Source: Pseudoxanthomonas suwonensis J47 (GTDB lineage Bacteria; Pseudomonadota; Gammaproteobacteria; Xanthomonadales; Xanthomonadaceae). From it: DNA of 64,000 nucleotides. Positions 55,238 to 62,106 of the stretch are shown one piece after another. Made by a program: the position numbers and the translations under genes. The notes below the pieces were generated by a model. The model was not told the DNA's origin, ran no database searches, and saw nothing but the letters and a program-made list of their open reading frames with translations. The stretch covers positions 94,340 to 158,339 of the forward strand of contig NZ_AZUZ01000006.1 of assembly GCF_000513955.1 (NCBI RefSeq). Reading direction: 5' to 3'. The first letter of the stretch is position 1. Each line of letters opens with the position of its first letter.

Positions 55238-55407
55238 CGGTAGTGCGGGGGTATGGCGCAGCAGCACATGGATGTGCTGCGTTCGCGAACGCGGTGCGAG
55301 CGGTGAGTCGGCTGGCGCGTGGCGACGCGCCAATCCTCGCCAGCGCGCCAGTTCATTCCCGGCGCGGATGGCGGAACCGCGCGATGCGGCATACCCCCGC
55401 GCTGCCG
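55238..55407. repeat. Long interrupted palindrome (GGGGTATGCC family), copy 2
   Basis: Left arm CGGTAGTGCGGGGGTATGGC and right arm GCGGCATACCCCCGCGCTGC are inverted. The internal hairpin GCAGCACATGGATGTGCTGC is shared with copy 1 at 37361-37460. This copy has about 70 bp more between the hairpins, including GGCTGGCGCGTGGCGACGCG, which is itself repeated at 55482. Confidence 0.7.
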
Positions 55408-55474
55408 CGGCTCCGTCCGAAGCCAGCCAACGGAAAGACACTCTTCCACCTAGCGGGTCGCGGTGGTGCGGGAG

Positions 55475-55565
55475 GTGGCTGGCGCGTGGCGACGCGCCAG
55501 ACGTCGCCAGCGCCCCAGTTCATTCCCAGCGCCCCGGCGCTACCGCGGCTCCGTCCGAAGCCGAG
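55475..55565. repeat. Partial copy of the interrupted palindrome
   Basis: The block GGCTGGCGCGTGGCGACGCG, the CCAGTTCATTCCC that follows, and the right flank GCGGCTCCGTCCGAAGCC recur here. The left arm and internal hairpin are missing. It looks like a truncated tandem duplicate of the element at 55238-55407. Confidence 0.5.
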
Positions 55566-55619
55566 CACATCGACACTTCGGCTCACCAGGCGTTGCTGGC
55601 CCCCCTACCCTCACCCCTG

Positions 55620-55642
55620 CCCCTCTCCCGGCGGGAGAGGGG
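55620..55642. repeat. CCCCTCTCCC/GGGAGAGGGG hairpin after the nitrilase gene
   Basis: A perfect 10-bp stem immediately past the nitrilase stop (55644, minus strand). It could end the aminotransferase-nitrilase transcript. It is the same hairpin as at 37072 and 37299. Confidence 0.6.
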
Positions 55643-55643
55643 T

Positions 55644-56444
55644 TCACCCCCGCAGCTCGAACGCGTCGGCGTCCAGCATCGCCGGGAAATGCTCGCGGTG
55701 CGCCGCCAGGGCGGCCGCCGAGATCGTCGAAGTGGCCACCTGCTCGCGCCCGTGCAGCTCCACCTGCGGCTGGCCGAGGAAATCGATCACCGCGCTGTCG
55801 CCGTCGTAGGCCAGGCCGTTGCCGTCGGTCCCGATCCGGTTCACCGCCGCCACGTAGCACAGGTTCTCGATCGCCCGCGCCCGCAGCAGCGTCTTCCACG
55901 CATGCGCCCGCGGCGCCGGCCAGTTGGCCACGAAGATCTGCAGGTCGAAGTCCAGCGCCCCTTCCCGCTCCACGCCGTAGCGGTTGCGGCAGAACACCGG
56001 GAAACGCAGGTCGTAGCAGACCTGCGGATTGATCCGCCAGCCCTTCCATTCCAGCACGAGGCGCTCGCGCCCCGCCGCATAGCGCTTGTGCTCGCCCGCG
56101 TAACGGAACAGGTGGCGCTTGTCGTACCACTGCAGCCCGCCGTCCGGCGTAGCCCACAGCAGGCGGTTGAACACGCCCTCCGGCGTGCGCAACTGCACGC
56201 TGCCGGTCACCGCCGCATCCAGCGCCTTCGCCTGCGCGCGGATCCACTCCACCGTCGGCCCCTCCATGCCCTCGGCGCGATCGATGGCGTCGTTGGAGAA
56301 ACCGCTGGTGAAGGTCTCCGGCAGGATCACCAGGTCGGTCGTGCCGGCCAGCGGCGCGAGCAGCGCACCGTAGTAGGCGCGGTTGGCCGCCGGGTCATGC
56401 CAGCGGGTGTCGCCCTGGACGAGGGAGATGCGAAGGTCGTTCAT
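55644..56444 (-). CDS. Nitrilase-family amidohydrolase (YafV/omega-amidase type)
   Basis: The 266-residue protein has the nitrilase triad: Glu43 (VILPETFTSGFS), Lys near 109 (WYDKRHLFRYAGEH) and Cys near 146 (INPQVCYDLRFPVF). The YafV/Nit2 features are the PETFTSGF and FRYAGEH stretches. The expected reaction is hydrolysis of alpha-ketoglutaramate to alpha-ketoglutarate and ammonia. The aminotransferase two genes upstream on the same strand would make that substrate when it uses glutamine. The CDS starts 27 bp past the small membrane-protein gene. Confidence 0.9.
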   Translation of the reverse strand: MNDLRISLVQGDTRWHDPAANRAYYGALLAPLAGTTDLVILPETFTSGFSNDAIDRAEGMEGPTVEWIRAQAKALDAAVTGSVQLRTPEGVFNRLLWATPDGGLQWYDKRHLFRYAGEHKRYAAGRERLVLEWKGWRINPQVCYDLRFPVFCRNRYGVEREGALDFDLQIFVANWPAPRAHAWKTLLRARAIENLCYVAAVNRIGTDGNGLAYDGDSAVIDFLGQPQVELHGREQVATSTISAAALAAHREHFPAMLDADAFELRG

Positions 56445-56471
56445 TCGTTGGTTGAACCTCTGGTGAGGGTG

Positions 56472-56870
56472 CTATGTGTTATCCGGCTTGCGGATGCCTT
56501 CGTCCCCGCCGGCTCGATCGCTGTCAGCCGTGCCTGCATCGGCGCCACCACCGGCACCCCGCTGGTTTCGGGTCCGCCGCCTCCGGAGGACCAGTTGCCA
56601 TGTCGCCAGGCCCGCGGCGACTGCCACGATTGCAGCGGCGACCGGGCGCGGCAGCAGATGCAGGGTCAGGAACATCGTGTTGAGCGAGACAAGCAGCGGG
56701 ACCGCCAGTGCCAGGAACATTTCCAGGCGCGACATCATGGACGGGAAGCCGAACAGCCGCCCCGACAACAGGCGCGGCGCGAACCGCATCACCACGAGCC
56801 CAAGCAGGCTCGCCAGGGCCACAAGGCCCATGGCCGCGGCAAAGACCTTGTCCGACAGACTGGGTTCCAC
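56472..56870 (-). CDS. Hypothetical three-helix membrane protein
   Basis: A 132-residue protein with three hydrophobic helices (AAAMGLVALASLLGLVVMRF, EMFLALAVPLLVSLNTMFLT, VAAAIVAVAAGLATWQLVL), then a charged Gly/Asp/Arg tail. No recognised domain. It lies between the aminotransferase and nitrilase genes, 19 bp and 27 bp from them, so it is probably co-transcribed. Confidence 0.65.
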   Translation of the reverse strand: MEPSLSDKVFAAAMGLVALASLLGLVVMRFAPRLLSGRLFGFPSMMSRLEMFLALAVPLLVSLNTMFLTLHLLPRPVAAAIVAVAAGLATWQLVLRRRRTRNQRGAGGGADAGTADSDRAGGDEGIRKPDNT

Positions 56871-56889
56871 CGTCGCCCTCTCCTCGCGA

Positions 56890-58047
56890 TCAGAGTCCCT
56901 TCAACCGCTCGATCGCCGCGTCCAGCGTGGCCTGGTTCTTGGCGAAGCACAGCCGCGCCAGGCGCTGGCCCGGCGGCGGGTTCTCGTAGAACGGCGACAG
57001 CGGGATCGCCGCCACGCCCTTCTCCACGGTCAGCCACTTCACGAACTCGTGGTCCGGCAGGTCGCTGACTTCCGAGTAGTCGACCAGCTGGAAGTAGCCG
57101 CCCGGTACTGGCAGCGGCTTCAGCCGCGTGCCCAGCAGCTGCTCGCGGAAGTGGTCGCGCTTGGCCTGGTAGAACGCGCCCAGCTGCTCGTCGTGCCCGG
57201 GCTCGTCGCGGATCATCGCCGCGAACGCGTGCTGCGCCGGGGCGAAGGTGCAGAACACGTTGTACTGGTGGACCTTGCGGAACTCCGCGGTCAGCGCCGG
57301 CGGCGCGATCGCGTAGCCGACCTTCCAGCCGGTGCAGTGGTAGGTCTTGCCGAAGCTGGACACCACGAAAGCGCGCTCGCGCAGCTCGGGCCAGCGCAGC
57401 ACCGATTCGTGGCGGCGGCCGTCGAACACGATGTGCTCGTAGACCTCGTCGGAGACCAGCAGGATCCCGGTGCCGCGCAGCAGCTCGGAGAGCGCCTGCA
57501 TGTCGTCGGCCGAGAACATCGCCCCGGACGGGTTGTGCGGGCTGTTGATCATCAGCAGCCGGGTCTTCGGGGTGATCGCCGCGCGCACGCGCCCCCAGTC
57601 GACCGCGAAGGTCGCCGGATCCAGTGGCACGTGCACCGCGCGCGCGCCAGCCAGGTCGATCGCCGGTTCGTAGCAGTCGTAGGCCGGGTCGAGCACGATC
57701 ACTTCCTCGCCCGGGCGCACCACCGCGTGGATCGCGTTGAAGATCGCCTCGGTGGCGCCGCTGGTGACGGTGACCTCGCTGTCCGCATCGACCTGCGCGC
57801 CGTAGCAGCGCAGCGCCTTGCCGGCGATGGCCTGGCGCAGCGCCGGGATGCCGGTCATCGGCGCGTACTGGTTGTGGCCTTCGCGCATGGCCCTGTCGAG
57901 CTCGTCGACCAGCCGCTGCGGCACCGCGAAGTCCGGGAAGCCCTGGCCGAGGTTGACCGCACCGTGCTCGGCCGCCAGCTGCGACATCACGGTGAAGATG
58001 GTGGTGCCCACCCGGGGCAGCTTGGTCGGCGGGGTCTGCAGCGGCAT
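56890..58047 (-). CDS. PLP aminotransferase, methionine/glutamine transaminase type (YbdL/KAT)
   Basis: The 385-residue fold-type I aminotransferase has the YbdL/kynurenine-aminotransferase start RVGTTIFTVMSQLAAEHGAV and NLGQGFPDF. It has NQYAPMTGIPALRQAIA, MINSPHNPSGAMF, DEVYEHIVFDG and the PLP lysine in SSFGKTYHCTGWK (near 233). These enzymes transaminate keto-methylthiobutyrate to methionine, often with glutamine as donor. The ATG at 58045-58047 gives the family start. It heads a three-gene run with the membrane protein and nitrilase. Confidence 0.93.
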   Translation of the reverse strand: MPLQTPPTKLPRVGTTIFTVMSQLAAEHGAVNLGQGFPDFAVPQRLVDELDRAMREGHNQYAPMTGIPALRQAIAGKALRCYGAQVDADSEVTVTSGATEAIFNAIHAVVRPGEEVIVLDPAYDCYEPAIDLAGARAVHVPLDPATFAVDWGRVRAAITPKTRLLMINSPHNPSGAMFSADDMQALSELLRGTGILLVSDEVYEHIVFDGRRHESVLRWPELRERAFVVSSFGKTYHCTGWKVGYAIAPPALTAEFRKVHQYNVFCTFAPAQHAFAAMIRDEPGHDEQLGAFYQAKRDHFREQLLGTRLKPLPVPGGYFQLVDYSEVSDLPDHEFVKWLTVEKGVAAIPLSPFYENPPPGQRLARLCFAKNQATLDAAIERLKGL

Positions 58048-58113
58048 CGTGTTCGACGGAATACGTTGGGAGGGCCGAGTGTACGCAATGCCGCCGGGCG
58101 GGGATGATGAGGC

Positions 58114-58635
58114 ATGGCGCACAAGTACATTCCAGGCATGAGACCGGGCGTCGGCACCCAACCTGCGACCGCCCCGCCGACGGGGACCGGGGCGCTGCTG
58201 GAGGCATACCTGGCGGCCCGCTACGAAGTGCGCGGACCTGCGGGTCCGTTAGTGCTGCGGATTGGCGAGGCGCCGCCGCCGGCGCTGGCCGAAGCGCTGC
58301 CGGCCCGCAGCTGGACGCTGGTCACGGCCTGGAATCCCGGCTCCCGGCCGCGCGACGACGCCTCGAACCGCCTGGCCGACGCCGCCCTGCAGGCGGACCT
58401 GGACGCCCTGGGCCTGCGCCGTCTGCCGGCCAGCAACAGCGACGGCGGCGGCCAATGGCACGAGCCCGGCTGGCTGGTCGCCGACCTGGGCACCGCCGGC
58501 GCCGATACCCTCGCCCGCCGCTACAGCCAGGCCGGGATCCTGCACTGGCCAGCCGGCGAGGCGGTGCGGCTGCGGATGTATATGGCGCGGCCCGCGGGTG
58601 TAGCCGGTTCGCCATGGGTGGATTGGGTGGAGTGA
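58114..58635 (+). CDS. DUF3293-domain protein
   Basis: A 173-residue protein. Its core (WTLVTAWNPGSRPRDDASNR, then DLDALGLRRLPA and GWLVADLGTAGADTLARRYS) matches the DUF3293 pattern of a W/VTAWNP strand followed by an Asn-Arg helix. DUF3293 has no known role. Residues 1-25 (KYIPGMRPGVGTQPAT) look non-conserved, so the start at 58114 is uncertain. It is divergent from the aminotransferase across 66 bp. Confidence 0.75.
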   Translation: MAHKYIPGMRPGVGTQPATAPPTGTGALLEAYLAARYEVRGPAGPLVLRIGEAPPPALAEALPARSWTLVTAWNPGSRPRDDASNRLADAALQADLDALGLRRLPASNSDGGGQWHEPGWLVADLGTAGADTLARRYSQAGILHWPAGEAVRLRMYMARPAGVAGSPWVDWVE

Positions 58636-58661
58636 CGTACCGCCCTCTCCCCACGGGGTGA

Positions 58662-58818
58662 GCGACGTGTTTGCGCGCCATTGGCGCGCACGTCGCCGAA
58701 CGCCCGCGCCCCGTGGACGTGGCCGGGGCGCGGAGCGGGGATTGGGGAGAGGGTCGGCATGCCGACGGCGCGGGGAGTCCTGCCCTCTCCCCCTGCGCCT
58801 CTCCCGGTGGGAGAGGGG
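58662..58818. repeat. About 157-bp direct repeat, copy 2
   Basis: It starts with GCGACGTGTTTGCGCGCC and its partner GGCGCGCACGTCGC (58662-58696), continues through shared text (GGGGCGCGGAGCGGGG) and GTCGGCATGCCGAC, and ends in CTCTCCCGGTGGGAGAGGGG. It is in the same orientation as copy 1 at 55042, 3.6 kb away. The 269-bp gap before ccmA holds only this repeat and a TACAAT box (58891-58896) just before the ccmA start. Confidence 0.65.
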
Positions 58819-58904
58819 TGATGACGCCGCTACCCGACACCGCCGCTCCGGGCAATGCGCCCGGGCAAGCCTTCGCCGCGATGCCACCGCTACAATGCGC
58901 GGCG

Positions 58905-59543
58905 ATGACCGACACCGCTTCCGTCCCGCTGCTGGCCGCCCATGGCCTGGCGTTCGCCCGCAACGAGGAGCCGGTGTTCGGCCCGCTGGACTTTGCCGTC
59001 GACGCCGGCGAGGCGCTGCTTGTCCAGGGCAGCAACGGCTCCGGCAAGACCACCTTGCTGCGCGTACTCGCCGGCCTGCTGCGGCCGGACGCCGGCCGCA
59101 TCGAGATCGAAGGCCGCCCCGCCGATCCGGCCCGCCGCGCCCACGCCATCGCCTACCTCGGCCACCTGCCCGCGCTGAAGGGCGAGCTGACCGTGCTGGA
59201 GAACCTGCACTTCCTGTGCGGCCTGCACGGCAAGCGCCCGAACCAGCATCGGGAAGACGCCCTGGCCATCACCGGCATGGCCGGCTATGAGGACGCTCCG
59301 GCGCGGCAGCTGTCGGCCGGGCAGAAGAAGCGCGTCACCCTCGCCCGCATGTGGCTGTCGCCGGCGCCGCTGTGGCTGCTCGACGAGCCCTACGCCAACC
59401 TCGACCTGGACGGCATCAACCTGGTCAACCGCATGGTCTCCGCTCACCTGCGCGACGGCGGCGCCACCCTGCTCACCACCCACGGCGCCTACGCCGCCCC
59501 GCCGGTGCGCACCCGCATGCTCGAACTGGGAGGCGCCGCGTGA
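58905..59543 (+). CDS. ccmA: Heme ABC exporter ATP-binding protein
   Basis: CcmA with CcmB forms the ATPase that releases holo-CcmE from CcmC in cytochrome c maturation. The 212-residue protein has Walker [13 protein letters not shown], the family signature [15 protein letters not shown], Walker [13 protein letters not shown] and H-loop TTHG. The ATG at 58905 fits the family start; frames upstream are repeat sequence. It overlaps ccmB by 4 bp (GTGA). Confidence 0.95.
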   Translation: MTDTASVPLLAAHGLAFARNEEPVFGPLDFAVDAGEALLVQGSNGSGKTTLLRVLAGLLRPDAGRIEIEGRPADPARRAHAIAYLGHLPALKGELTVLENLHFLCGLHGKRPNQHREDALAITGMAGYEDAPARQLSAGQKKRVTLARMWLSPAPLWLLDEPYANLDLDGINLVNRMVSAHLRDGGATLLTTHGAYAAPPVRTRMLELGGAA

Positions 59544-60229
59544 GCGCCACGCCCGGCCTGGTGCAGGCGGCCCGCGCCCTGCTCCTGCGCGACCTGCGCC
59601 TGGTCTGGCGCCGCCGCGGCGATGCCCTGCAGCCGGCGCTGTTCGCGCTGCTGGTGGTGGTGATGTTCGGCCTGGCCCTGGGCGGCGAGAAGAAGGTGCT
59701 GGAGGACTTCGTTGCCCCGCACGCGATCTGGGTGGCGGTGCTGCTGGCCGGCCTGCTTTCGCTGGACAGCCTGTTCCGCGGCGACGCCGAGGACGGTTCG
59801 CTCGAGCAGTGGATCCTCGCCCCGGTGCCGCTGGCCTGGCTGGTCGCGGTGCGCACCTTCGGCCACTGGCTGGCCACCGCGGTGCCGCTGCTGCTGGTGG
59901 TGCCGGTGCTGGGCGAGTTCCTTTACCTGCCGCGCGCGCAACTGCCGATGCTGATGCTGACCCTGCTGCTGGGCACGCCGGTGCTGAGCCTGCTCGGCGC
60001 GGTGGTCGCGGCGCTGACCGTGGGGCTGAAGCGTTCCGGCATCCTGGTCGCGCTGCTGGCCCTGCCGCTGTACGTGCCGGTGCTGGTGTTCGGCGCCGGC
60101 AGCGTGGCCGCCAGCGCCCAAGGGCTGGATGCCAGCGGTTCGCTGCTGCTGATGGCGGCGATGCTGGTCGCCTCCGCCGTGCTGGCCCCGCTGGCCGCCG
60201 CCGCCGCGATCCGCATCGCCCAGGGCTGA
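59540..60229 (+). CDS. ccmB: Heme exporter protein CcmB
   Basis: The 229-residue permease has six helices and family stretches [40 protein letters not shown] and [20 protein letters not shown]. The start is GTG at 59540, overlapping the ccmA stop. After it the ccm run is interrupted by 442 bp of repeats before ccmC. Confidence 0.94.
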   Translation: MSATPGLVQAARALLLRDLRLVWRRRGDALQPALFALLVVVMFGLALGGEKKVLEDFVAPHAIWVAVLLAGLLSLDSLFRGDAEDGSLEQWILAPVPLAWLVAVRTFGHWLATAVPLLLVVPVLGEFLYLPRAQLPMLMLTLLLGTPVLSLLGAVVAALTVGLKRSGILVALLALPLYVPVLVFGAGSVAASAQGLDASGSLLLMAAMLVASAVLAPLAAAAAIRIAQG

Positions 60230-60242
60230 CCCGCGATCCCCT

Positions 60243-60320
60243 GTAGAGCCGGACCTGGCCGGCTCCCACGCATGGCGACGCCGCCACCGCAGAAAGGCAG
60301 CGGGGCAAGCCCCGCTCTAC
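60243..60320 (+). repeat. GTAG REP pair (GTAGAGCCGG...CTCTAC)
   Basis: GTAG and GAGCCGG/CCGGCTC form the first hairpin (60243-60265). The second is GCGGGG/CCCCGC (about 60300-60315), ending in CTAC in the opposite sense. The paired, inverted GTAG feet give a BIME-like unit typical of Stenotrophomonas/Xanthomonas genomes. Confidence 0.75.
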
Positions 60321-60361
60321 AAGGGGCAGCAATGCCGATCCCGACGACGACGGCACCTCCG

Positions 60362-60432
60362 GTAGAGCCGGACCTGGCCGGCTCCCACGCATGGTGGTGC
60401 CGCCACGGTTGAAAGGCAGCCCCCCGCTCCAC
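60362..60432 (+). repeat. GTAG REP pair, second copy (degenerate right half)
   Basis: It repeats GTAGAGCCGGACCTGGCCGG and CTCCCACGCATGG of the unit at 60243. The right hairpin has decayed (GCAGCCCCCCGCTCCAC). The rest of the gap, 60433-60671, has a GGGTC/GACCC hairpin near 60545-60563 and nothing gene-like. Confidence 0.7.
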
Positions 60433-60671
60433 GACGACCGCGTGGCCTGACGCCGCTGGACCTTGCGCGCGATCAATACCCGCACCCGCCGGCAAGGCGA
60501 TTATGGAGAACGTGGGATTATGCGATCCTCCCCCGCCCCGCAAGGGGTCGGACACTCTGACCCACCTGTTCCCTTGGCCCGGGGGTCCGAGTCTGGAAAA
60601 ATGCCCCATTCGAGCCTGTCCGGTGGCCCCAGGGCCGCCGGTGCCCAACGCGAGCTGATGCGAACTTCCCC

Positions 60672-61421
60672 ATGAACCCGGTGATCCGCTGGTTCCACCT
60701 CCTCGGCTCACCGCCGTACTTCGACCGCTTCGCGGCGCGCTGGGCCCCGTGGTGCTGGGGCGCGGCGCTGCTGACCCTGGCCGTCGGCGCCTGGCTGGCC
60801 CTGTTCCACGTCCCCGCCGACTACCAGCAGGGCGACAGCGCCCGCATCCTCTACATCCACGTGCCCTCGGCGTGGATGAGCATGTTCGTGTTCGGGCTGA
60901 TGGCGCTGTACGCGGCCATCGGCCTGGTCTGGCGGATCAAGCTGTGCGAGATCCTGGCCATGTCCTGCGCGCCGATCGGCGCCGGCTTCACCGTGATCAC
61001 CCTGGCCACCGGGTCGATCTGGGGCAAGCCGATGTGGGGCACCTGGTGGGACTGGGATCCGCGCCTGACCACCGAGCTGATCCTGCTGTTCCTGTACCTG
61101 GGCGTGATCGGCCTGTACCACGCCGGCGACGACCGCCGCGCCTCCGCGCGCGCCGCCGGCCTGCTGGCCATCGTCGGCGTCGCCCTGCTGCCGGTGATCC
61201 GCTACTCGGTCGAGTGGTGGGAGTCCCTGCACCAGGGCCAGACCATCCGCGTGTTCGGCCAGTCCAGCATGGACGCCAGCATGATGGCGCCGCTGTGGTG
61301 GATGGTGATCGGGACCAAGTTCTGGTTCGCCGGTTCGCTGCTCGCGCGCGCCCGCGCCGACAACCTGCGCCGCGAGGCCGGCAAGGACTGGGTGCGCAAG
61401 CTGGCCGGGGAAGGCGCATGA
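60672..61421 (+). CDS. ccmC: Heme handling protein CcmC
   Basis: CcmC loads heme onto CcmE at the periplasmic face. The 249-residue protein has six helices and the tryptophan-rich heme motif [16 protein letters not shown]. The flanking histidines are in [13 protein letters not shown] (near 60) and [13 protein letters not shown] (near 185). It overlaps ccmD by 4 bp. It is separated from ccmB by REP repeats, so ccmC may use its own promoter. Confidence 0.96.
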   Translation: MNPVIRWFHLLGSPPYFDRFAARWAPWCWGAALLTLAVGAWLALFHVPADYQQGDSARILYIHVPSAWMSMFVFGLMALYAAIGLVWRIKLCEILAMSCAPIGAGFTVITLATGSIWGKPMWGTWWDWDPRLTTELILLFLYLGVIGLYHAGDDRRASARAAGLLAIVGVALLPVIRYSVEWWESLHQGQTIRVFGQSSMDASMMAPLWWMVIGTKFWFAGSLLARARADNLRREAGKDWVRKLAGEGA

Positions 61422-61594
61422 GCTACCTGCCCTACGTGATCGGCGCCTACGCGGTGTTCGCGCTGGTGTTCCTGTGGGATTTCCTGGCGCCGCGCCTGCA
61501 GGTGCGGCGCGAACTGCGTGCCGCGCGCCTGCGTGCGCGGCGCGAACGCAAGCCGGCCGCCAGCAGCGGTGCGGCCACGGAGTTGAATCGATGA
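61418..61594 (+). CDS. ccmD: Heme exporter protein CcmD
   Basis: A 58-residue single-helix protein ([20 protein letters not shown]) with a basic C-terminal tail ([14 protein letters not shown]). CcmD helps release holo-CcmE from CcmABC. It overlaps ccmC and ccmE by 4 bp each. Confidence 0.9.
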   Translation: MSYLPYVIGAYAVFALVFLWDFLAPRLQVRRELRAARLRARRERKPAASSGAATELNR

Positions 61595-62055
61595 ATCCGG
61601 TCCGCCGCCGCCGGCTGCTGTTCGTGGCCGTGCTGGTGCTCGCCTCGGGCGTGGCCACCGCGCTGGTCGCCCTGGCCCTGCAGCGCAATGTCGCCTACCT
61701 GTACACCCCGGCCGAAGTGCTGCGCGGCGAGGCCGGCGACCACGCCCGCTTCCGCCTCGGCGGCATGGTCGAGAAGGGTTCGTTCGAGCGCGCGCCCGGC
61801 TCGATGGACGCCCGCTTCAAGGTCACCGACGGCGATGCGCAGCTGCCGGTGGTCTATACCGGCATCCTCCCCGACCTGTTCCGCGAAGGCCAGGCGGTGG
61901 TCGCCACCGGGCGCATGCAGGACGGCGTGTTCGTCGCCGAGAACGTGCTGGCCAAGCACGACGAGACCTACATGCCCAAGGAAGTGGCCGACAAGATGGG
62001 CGTCGCCCACCAGAAGCACGACGTGCAGGTGCCGGCGGCGGAGGCCACGCCTTGA
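61591..62055 (+). CDS. ccmE: Cytochrome c maturation heme chaperone CcmE
   Basis: The 154-residue chaperone has a membrane anchor ([20 protein letters not shown]), an OB-fold, and the heme site [11 protein letters not shown] with covalent His123 and Tyr127. It carries heme from CcmC to CcmF. It overlaps ccmD by 4 bp and precedes ccmF by 51 bp. Confidence 0.96.
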   Translation: MNPVRRRRLLFVAVLVLASGVATALVALALQRNVAYLYTPAEVLRGEAGDHARFRLGGMVEKGSFERAPGSMDARFKVTDGDAQLPVVYTGILPDLFREGQAVVATGRMQDGVFVAENVLAKHDETYMPKEVADKMGVAHQKHDVQVPAAEATP

Positions 62056-62106
62056 CCGCGCCGCGCGGTGGCGCGGACCGCCACGCGGGCGTGCATGGAG
62101 GCGACC

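Noticed and set aside
60433-60671. Possible remnant of a transposase before ccmC
   Set aside because: Short GGGTC/GACCC hairpin only; no transposase-like frame, terminal repeats or target duplication.
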